From: Syntrophaceae bacterium UBA1062
GTDB lineage: Bacteria > Desulfobacterota > Desulfomonilia > UBA1062
Reading direction: 5' to 3'
DNA length: 13,860 bases
Assembly (NCBI GenBank): GCA_002316295.1
Contig: DCDF01000277.1
Location: forward strand, 1-13,860
The position numbers and the translations under genes are program-made. This document shows positions 7,185-12,625 of the stretch, piece after piece (position 1 is the stretch's first letter; the number at the start of each line of letters is the position of its first letter). The notes under the pieces are model-generated. The model saw only the letters and a program-made list of their open reading frames with translations, was not told the DNA's origin and searched no databases.

Positions 7185-7484
7185 TCACTCCTTGAGAAGG
7201 CTTGATTCCTCCACCATGGTGATTGCCTTGGTGGGGCATTCTTCCGCGCATATCCCGCAGCCTTTGCAGTACTGATAGTCGATGCCCGGCGGGACGGTCC
7301 TGGATATCACCCCATCAGGGCAGTACAGCCAGCAGATATAGCACGCCGGCGCGTTCCTCCTGCCCGGTATGCACACCTGGGGATCGATGACCGGCCTCAG
7401 GATCCTCCAGGAGCCGGTCTTACCGGCGTCACCCGGCCCGGTCTCGCTCAGGGATATCTTCTTCCGGTAGTCTCTCTGCTTCAT
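7185..7484 (-). CDS. porD: pyruvate/2-oxoacid:ferredoxin oxidoreductase, delta subunit (2x[4Fe-4S] ferredoxin-like)
   Basis: This small electron-transfer subunit of 99 residues moves electrons from the TPP site towards external ferredoxin. The second cluster motif is canonical, CKGCGICAEECP (Cys73, 76, 79, 83). The first is expanded: Cys38, then nine residues, Cys48, two, Cys51, three, Cys55-Pro. The usual spacing in PorD and bacterial ferredoxins is two residues between the first two Cys. The core around GSWRILRPVID and CWLYCPDGVI otherwise matches PorD. The ATG overlaps the stop of porG in an ATGA (7481-7484), indicating translational coupling. The porA ribosome site is inside its last codons. 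The identification is firm, but the effect of the extra residues in cluster one is unknown. Confidence 0.92.
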   Translation of the reverse strand: MKQRDYRKKISLSETGPGDAGKTGSWRILRPVIDPQVCIPGRRNAPACYICWLYCPDGVISRTVPPGIDYQYCKGCGICAEECPTKAITMVEESSLLKE

Positions 7485-8047
7485 CTGCGGCCTCCCAGGA
7501 TCGTGCCGTCATAGCAGAGCCGGGCGGCCAGGGCGTTCTCCCGGGGTTTCCTGCGCACGAATTCTTCCTCGATCGCCTGCGTGAGCGCGCTGAGCTCTAT
7601 GATACCGGAAGCCTTGGCGAAAACGCCGATAATGCCGCTGTTGACCATGCCCTGGGGCAGTCCCGCCTTGACCGACAGCTCGGTTACATTAGCAACAGCC
7701 ACTCTGCTGCCGTTGAAGCGATAGTTCTTGACGGCTCTGGGGGTGTTGATGACGATGAGCCCGCCCTTCTTGAGGCCCTGGGTGACGTCCGCCTCCTCAA
7801 GGAGGAGGTGGTCGAGAATCACAACGATATCCGGCCTGGTGGTCGGCGAGAGGTCATAGATCTTTTCCCGGGAGACCTTCAGCGAGGTGAATACCGGGGC
7901 CCCCCTCCTTTCGGTCCCGAAAGTGGGAACCATGGCCACTCCCGAATACCCGGACGCGAACATGGCCTTCGCGACGATCTTCGCCGCGGTGATGGCCCCC
8001 TGTCCGCCTCTCCCATGCCATCTGATCTCGATGCTGTCATTGTTCAT
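7481..8047 (-). CDS. porG: pyruvate/2-oxoacid:ferredoxin oxidoreductase, gamma subunit
   Basis: This is the first gene of porGDAB and encodes the gamma subunit that completes the heterotetramer. Starting from ATG 8047 it has 188 residues, the normal size, and opens with IEIRWHGRGGQGAITAAKI, the diagnostic N-terminus of the family. The VPTFGTERRGAPV segment (residues about 40-52) and the NTP and NSG segments are also typical. An in-frame ATG at 8137 would add 30 residues with no resemblance to the family, so I prefer 8047, although its ribosome site is weak. The stop overlaps porD by four bases. Together with its promoter (8181-8209) the gene lies divergent from the cyclase gene at 8391. Confidence 0.92.
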   Translation of the reverse strand: MNNDSIEIRWHGRGGQGAITAAKIVAKAMFASGYSGVAMVPTFGTERRGAPVFTSLKVSREKIYDLSPTTRPDIVVILDHLLLEEADVTQGLKKGGLIVINTPRAVKNYRFNGSRVAVANVTELSVKAGLPQGMVNSGIIGVFAKASGIIELSALTQAIEEEFVRRKPRENALAARLCYDGTILGGRR

Positions 8048-8180
8048 AGCGCGCCTGTTTGCGGTTATCGGCAGCACTGGTGATGAGCGGTCGACCGTGC
8101 GCTCCGATTCCCCTCTGTGATTCCGTTTGTCCAGCATGCCTCGAGAAAGCGGTGCAGTGCATGCATCCCTGTTCGCGAGG

Positions 8181-8209
8181 TTTATACACTAAACATCGTG
8201 CTGAATCAA
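8181..8209 (-). promoter_or_regulatory. candidate sigma-70 promoter of the porGDAB operon
   Basis: The minus strand shows TTGATT (8209 to 8204), a 17-base spacer and TATAAA (8186 to 8181), a good sigma-70 pair. Transcription would start near 8174, giving a leader of roughly 125 bases to ATG 8047, or about 37 to the alternative ATG at 8137. Confidence 0.55.
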
Positions 8210-8234
8210 CATCACTGGTATATTATAAAGCAAA

Positions 8235-8252
8235 TCTCCGTCATTACGGAGA
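8235..8252. promoter_or_regulatory. perfect inverted repeat in the por/cyclase divergent region
   Basis: TCTCCGT and ACGGAGA (7-bp arms) flank the 4-base spacer CATT. The site lies 25 bases upstream of the candidate por -35 and in the leader or upstream region of the cyclase gene, a position suited to a dimeric regulator. A hairpin in RNA is also possible. A second shorter palindrome, CCTGAATCAGG, lies at 8293-8303. No regulator family can be named from this. Confidence 0.4.
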
Positions 8253-8328
8253 GATGCAGGTCAGAAGACCTTTGTGCCGCGGTTCTCCGATCCCTGAATC
8301 AGGTTTGTCCGCAAAAAAGGCATGCCCT

Positions 8329-8358
8329 TTGCATGATTCACAGATGAACGGGGATAAA
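8329..8358 (+). promoter_or_regulatory. weak candidate promoter for the cyclase-PilZ pair
   Basis: TTGCAT (8329-8334) and GATAAA (8353-8358) are separated by 18 bases and would start transcription about 25 bases before ATG 8391. Each hexamer matches four of six consensus bases, so this is only a candidate. The ribosome site AGGAGAG at 8379-8385 is clear. Confidence 0.3.
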
Positions 8359-8390
8359 CTGAATCTTCCCGGAAGGATAGGAGAGAGCTT

Positions 8391-9371
8391 ATGTTCATCA
8401 CGGAAGCCGAGGCAGTGCACATTCGAGAAGGCGGTGCTGCAGAAGATCTCACCAGACATCGAACGCTGGCGCTTTTTACCGAGAGCATCGTCTCCCTTCT
8501 CTCGAGCACGACGTTCCCCCAGGCCATGATCGACCTCGTGTCGCTGATGGGACAGACGTTTCCTCAGGCTGCACCCGGCATTTTCATCGCTACCGCTGGA
8601 TCCGAGGGCCAGGCATACTCGGTTCTCGATGCAGACAGCGGCGGTCTTGCCGAGGCCAGGAGAATACTCGGGACCCGTCACTTTTCATACACGCCGGTTT
8701 TGGTAGGAGGACATCCGCCCCTGGTCCGGCGCCGTCTCGACATGGCCCTGATGAACAGCCAGGAAACCCGGATTGTTCTCTCCATCAACTCAGGCATCCA
8801 CGACGGAATTTTCCGGGAATGGGTCAAGATATTGACGCCTGCCGTTGTGAAGCTCATCAATCATGAGATACTGCTCAACCTGGCATACCGTGACGGGCTC
8901 ACCGGGCTGCTCAACTATCGTGCGTTCGAAGAGATGATCAGGGCGGAACATGACCGCGCCAAGCGGTACGGCACCACGTTTTCCGTCATGATGGCCGATA
9001 TCGATTGGTTCAAGAAGATCAATGACGGGTTCGGGCACCAGATAGGCGATCTGGTACTGAAGTCTCTTGCCGAGAGATTGAGCAGAGGCATCCGCAAGAG
9101 CGACCGGGCGTTCCGCTACGGCGGCGAGGAATTCGCCGTCCTGCTGCCCCATACCGCCATCGGCAAGGCGAAAAACCTGGCGGAAAGAATCAGACTCATG
9201 GTGGAAAAGACGGATTTCGTGGCCGGGCTGCATATAACCATCAGCATCGGCATCAGCGAATATAGGGATGGACTCAGCCATTACGATCTTGTAAAACAGG
9301 CTGACAAGGGGCTCTATCTGGCCAAGAAGCGCGGGCGAAACCGGGTTGAAGTGCTGAAAGGTGTTTCATGA
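8391..9371 (+). CDS. GGDEF-domain diguanylate cyclase with N-terminal sensor-like region
   Basis: This 326-residue protein should condense two GTP into cyclic di-GMP. The C-terminal half (about 165-325) is a full GGDEF domain. It begins with YRDGLTGLLN, has the metal-binding DIDWFKKIND (203-212) and the active-site GGEEF (244-248). The inhibitory-site motif RxxD (Arg235 to Asp238) sits exactly five residues before it, so product feedback inhibition is expected. The first 160 residues have no transmembrane helix, hence a cytosolic protein. They look like a compact alpha/beta sensor, possibly GAF-like, that I cannot assign with confidence. AGGAGAG stands 5 bases before the ATG. The stop codon overlaps the start of the PilZ gene in ATGA, so the two are translated together. 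Confidence 0.92.
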   Translation: MFITEAEAVHIREGGAAEDLTRHRTLALFTESIVSLLSSTTFPQAMIDLVSLMGQTFPQAAPGIFIATAGSEGQAYSVLDADSGGLAEARRILGTRHFSYTPVLVGGHPPLVRRRLDMALMNSQETRIVLSINSGIHDGIFREWVKILTPAVVKLINHEILLNLAYRDGLTGLLNYRAFEEMIRAEHDRAKRYGTTFSVMMADIDWFKKINDGFGHQIGDLVLKSLAERLSRGIRKSDRAFRYGGEEFAVLLPHTAIGKAKNLAERIRLMVEKTDFVAGLHITISIGISEYRDGLSHYDLVKQADKGLYLAKKRGRNRVEVLKGVS

Positions 9372-10195
9372 ATATCGACAGTCTGCTCAATCTGAATGCG
9401 GGCGTATACGTCCATGTACCCGGAGGGGGGAAGGTTCCGGGCACGGTTGCCGAGATCCTTGGCGAAGATCATTTTCTCTTTTCCCCCGGCGGGACGCTGG
9501 ATGCTGCCGAAGGTGCCACGGTGAAGATATCCGACGGACAGGACACGGTCCTTGCCAGGGTGGTGGAGATCACCGGCCGGGGCATCAGGATGTGCATCGA
9601 TTCCTACGCATCTTCGGGCAGCGAGCGGAGGCAGGATGTCCGCATCTATGACAAGATCTACTTCAGGGCGGAGTTTCTCTGTAACCGCGACAGAAGGGCG
9701 GAAGTGCTCCCGGGTGCGCTTGAGAGAATACGCTCGAACAAGCTCATCATCGACTCTTTTCTCAAAGGCAAGTACGGCTATCCGGGCGCGGACGAGGTGC
9801 CTTATACCAGAGAGTCCCCGTTCAACCAGGCCGTCTGGGAGATCAACCGCAAGCTCGACCTGCTCATTCACATGTATCTTGCCGAGGACTTCAGGGAGCT
9901 CATGAAGACGTCCCCCCGGGATGTCAATATCAGCGCCTCCGGCATCCGGTTCATTTCCTCCGAGCAGTACGAGAAGGGCGATCTTCTGGAGATCCAGCTC
10001 ATTCTCCCCATGGTGCCGCTGCTGTTCATCCGCCTCGTAGGTGAGGTCATCCGGGTCAAGCCGGTGACGAGCTACGAAACCAGCCGCAATGCCGTGGCGG
10101 TACGGTATTCGCAGATCGATTCGGAGTCGAAGGACGACATTATCCGCTATCTCTTCAGACGGCAGCGGGAACTCCTCAGAAACAGGCAGCCCTGA
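9368..10195 (+). CDS. PilZ-domain cyclic di-GMP receptor-like protein
   Basis: This predicted c-di-GMP effector has 275 residues. Residues about 10-80 resemble the YcgR-type N-terminal barrel that precedes many PilZ domains. The two ligand-binding signatures are present but far apart: RxxxR at Arg88-Arg92 (in RRQDVR), and the D/N-x-S-x-x-G motif as NISASG at 187-192 within DVNISASG. The roughly 90 residues between them contain a largely helical segment (about 105-180, including FNQAVWEINRKLDLLIHMYL). The rest of the beta barrel follows (RFISSEQYEKGD onward) and ends with a basic helix. There is no signal peptide. AAAGGTG lies before the ATG, which overlaps the cyclase stop. The target of the effector is unknown, and motility and exopolysaccharide are the usual options. 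Confidence 0.85.
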   Translation: MNIDSLLNLNAGVYVHVPGGGKVPGTVAEILGEDHFLFSPGGTLDAAEGATVKISDGQDTVLARVVEITGRGIRMCIDSYASSGSERRQDVRIYDKIYFRAEFLCNRDRRAEVLPGALERIRSNKLIIDSFLKGKYGYPGADEVPYTRESPFNQAVWEINRKLDLLIHMYLAEDFRELMKTSPRDVNISASGIRFISSEQYEKGDLLEIQLILPMVPLLFIRLVGEVIRVKPVTSYETSRNAVAVRYSQIDSESKDDIIRYLFRRQRELLRNRQP

Positions 10196-10228
10196 CACCC
10201 CGGCTCCGAGGAATCAGGTCCTTGAGCA

Positions 10229-10258
10229 TTGACACCCGGAATGACAATTGACTATAGT
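10229..10258 (+). promoter_or_regulatory. strong sigma-70 promoter of the PBP1B-like gene
   Basis: A perfect TTGACA (10229-10234) is followed after 18 bases by TATAGT (10253-10258), which matches five of six -10 bases. Initiation would fall near 10265, only about two bases before the GTG start codon. The -10 region lies inside the 12-bp palindrome TGACTATAGTCA (10249-10260), which could be a repressor operator. Confidence 0.6.
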
Positions 10259-10266
10259 CAGCTCTC

Positions 10267-12525
10267 GTGAAGGGTATCGTTCGAAAGGGCATCTGGGCAG
10301 CATCAGGACTGGGCATCCTCATTATCGTCTCTTATCTTCTCCTGGCCGGTCTTTCGACGTACCGGGAGATGCAGAGGCTTAAGGTAGACTCCATATGGCG
10401 TCTACCTTCGAAGATCTACAGCCGCGAGACCATCATTGCCCAAGGAACGGACATCGAGCGGATCGGCCTTCTTGACAGGCTCGAACGCCTGAGATATCGG
10501 GAGGTCCCGGAGGCTCGGGCGGCGGGTGAATTCTCGCGGGACCCGCAGGGCATAACAGTTTACATCCATCCGTTTCAGCTCATGGGAAAAAGCTATGAGG
10601 CACTGCCGGTACGGATCATGCTCGACGGTAGCCAGGTCGCCCGGATCGTGCGGATTGACCGGGGAGAGCCCCTCCAGAGCGTCACACTCGAGCCGGAATG
10701 CATCACCGAGATATTCGACAGCCTCTATGAAGACCGAACGATCGTAACCCTCCAGGAGTGTCCGAAGCATCTGATCGATGCGATCATCACCACTGAAGAC
10801 AAGAGATTCTACCATCACCGCGGGATCGATATCCGGTCCCTGATCCGCGCGGGGCTCACCAACATCGTCCACGGCGGCATCGCGGAAGGGGGCTCCACCA
10901 TCACCCAGCAGCTCGTCAAGAACCTTTTCCTCACCAACGAGCGCACCATGTCGCGAAAAATCAGGGAGATGTGGATGTCTCTGATCATGGAGCTCGTCTA
11001 CACAAAGGAAGAGATTCTCCACATGTATGTCAACGAAGTATATATGGGGAGCTACTGGCATTCCGGGATATGCGGCCTCGGCAGGGCCGCCCGGATATTC
11101 TTCGACAAGAGCGTTTCCGAAATCAGCCTGTCCGAGGCCGCGCTCCTGGCGGGAATGATCAAGGCACCCAACACCTATTCTCCCTATACCGCTCCGGCAA
11201 AGGCGCTCGCGAGGAGGAACACGGTCCTGAAGCTGATGGAAGCCGAGGGGATAATTTCCGTCGAGATGTTCGAGCAGGCCAGGGTCGAGCCCCTTTCCGT
11301 CATATCTCTGCCTCCGAAGAAGCGGCATGCGCCGTACTTTGTGGACCATATCCTCAGCCTGATTCAGGAGAGGTACCCCCAGACGATGCTGGAAAAGGGA
11401 GGCTACCGGATCTACACGACCCTTGACATGCATATGCAGACGACCGCGGAGTCGCTCCTTGAGCACGGCCTTGCGAACAAAGATGACAAGATCGAAGGGG
11501 CGGTGGTGATCATGGACCCGGCCTCGGGAGACATCATGGCAATGGTCGGGGGGAAGAAATACGGGAAATCCCAGTTCAACCGCGCCGTGAAGATCGAGCG
11601 GCATATCGGATCGCTCGTCAAGCCCGTCATCTACTACACAGCGCTGCGCAGAGGCTACACCCTGTCCTCGTTCGTGGACGATTCGCCCATCACCGTGCGT
11701 CTGGAAGACGGATCGGACTGGGTCCCGTCAAATTTCGACAAGACGGCCCACGGCCGCATCCTGCTCAGGGACGCGCTCGTCAACTCATACAATCTCGCCA
11801 CCGTGAGAATCGGAATGGAGCTGGGGCTGGAGAACATCATGGCCGAGATCGGCAGGATCGTCCCTGCGGACATCAAGCAGGTCAACCCGTCGCTGCTCCT
11901 GGGAGCCCTGAGCTACTCTCCTCTGGAGGTTTCCATCATCTACAGCGCATTCGCAAACGGCGGGAACCAGGTGACCGCGAGGGCTGTGAGGGGGATCTGT
12001 AACGAGAACGGCACCCTTGTCGAGGAGGCTCCTGAGCCGCATCCGGAGCAGCTGCTCGACCCCGCCGCGGTATATCTGGTCAACACCGCCCTGCAGGAGG
12101 TGCTCACCGGCGGCACCGCACGCGACTCCCGGCTGTACGGCATGCCGGAAGGGGCGTGCGGAAAGACGGGAACCTCGGACGATCTCCGGGATTCATGGTT
12201 CGTCGGCTTCACGCCGGAGCTCATCGTCACCACCTGGCTCGGTGCCGACGACTATCAGCCCATCGGCCACACCGGCTCGACCGGTGCGATGCCCATCACT
12301 TCCATGATCCTCTCCCGGCTCAGCCCGGCCGTCACCTGGCCGGTCCCCAATGATGTCGTAGTCTGCTCCATCGATCCGTCCAACGGAAAGCTCGCAAACT
12401 TCTGGTCCGGAAAGAGCGTGAGCATCCCTTATATACGCGGAACCGAGCCGAGAGAGGTGTCCGAGGAAGATGAGCCGCGGATATGGTCTGTGCTGAAATC
12501 TCTCTGGAAGAAAAAGGAACCGTGA
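10267..12525 (+). CDS. class A penicillin-binding protein (PBP1B-type glycosyltransferase/transpeptidase)
   Basis: This bifunctional inner-membrane murein synthase has 752 residues. Residues 9-29 are the single membrane anchor. Residues about 45-135 resemble the UB2H regulatory domain found in PBP1B. The GT51 glycosyltransferase follows with EDKRFYHHRGID (catalytic Glu177), GGSTITQQLVKN (208-219) and the segments around 250-300. The transpeptidase carries SLVK (catalytic Ser449, Lys452), SYN (507-509) and KTGT (633-636), so both activities should be intact. A UTG-like upstream extension is impossible because an in-frame TAG lies at 10255-10257, and the membrane segment begins almost at once. 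GTG 10267 is therefore the only sensible start, yet no Shine-Dalgarno sequence precedes it. The UB2H-like region argues for PBP1B over PBP1A, but naming it mrcB would need orthology evidence. Confidence 0.93.
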   Translation: MKGIVRKGIWAASGLGILIIVSYLLLAGLSTYREMQRLKVDSIWRLPSKIYSRETIIAQGTDIERIGLLDRLERLRYREVPEARAAGEFSRDPQGITVYIHPFQLMGKSYEALPVRIMLDGSQVARIVRIDRGEPLQSVTLEPECITEIFDSLYEDRTIVTLQECPKHLIDAIITTEDKRFYHHRGIDIRSLIRAGLTNIVHGGIAEGGSTITQQLVKNLFLTNERTMSRKIREMWMSLIMELVYTKEEILHMYVNEVYMGSYWHSGICGLGRAARIFFDKSVSEISLSEAALLAGMIKAPNTYSPYTAPAKALARRNTVLKLMEAEGIISVEMFEQARVEPLSVISLPPKKRHAPYFVDHILSLIQERYPQTMLEKGGYRIYTTLDMHMQTTAESLLEHGLANKDDKIEGAVVIMDPASGDIMAMVGGKKYGKSQFNRAVKIERHIGSLVKPVIYYTALRRGYTLSSFVDDSPITVRLEDGSDWVPSNFDKTAHGRILLRDALVNSYNLATVRIGMELGLENIMAEIGRIVPADIKQVNPSLLLGALSYSPLEVSIIYSAFANGGNQVTARAVRGICNENGTLVEEAPEPHPEQLLDPAAVYLVNTALQEVLTGGTARDSRLYGMPEGACGKTGTSDDLRDSWFVGFTPELIVTTWLGADDYQPIGHTGSTGAMPITSMILSRLSPAVTWPVPNDVVVCSIDPSNGKLANFWSGKSVSIPYIRGTEPREVSEEDEPRIWSVLKSLWKKKEP

Positions 12526-12625
12526 TCTCTCAATGCAGGGGGCTGCCGAGGTCTGTTTTCCTCGACCGTACGGGCTTCTTCTGGATCTCTCCTCAAAATA
12601 CTTGCCCTTTCAAGAAACTCACAGT

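Noticed and set aside
8048..8137. Longer PorG starting at ATG 8137
   Set aside because: The 30 extra residues are charged and unlike the family, whose N-terminus begins just before IEIRWHGRGGQGA.
10402..11604. 400-codon open frame on the minus strand
   Set aside because: It is antisense to the PBP1B-like gene. It lacks domain motifs and has His/Asp/Arg-rich shadow composition.
12533..12625. N-terminal extension of the Nudix-eIF2B protein to the in-frame ATG at 12533
   Set aside because: The frame is open, but the added 31 residues look non-conserved and no ribosome site lies at a suitable distance. It is left as an alternative.
12526..12625. Terminator between the PBP gene and the fusion gene
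   Set aside because: Only a 4-bp stem (GAGG/CCTC) is seen and no T run follows.
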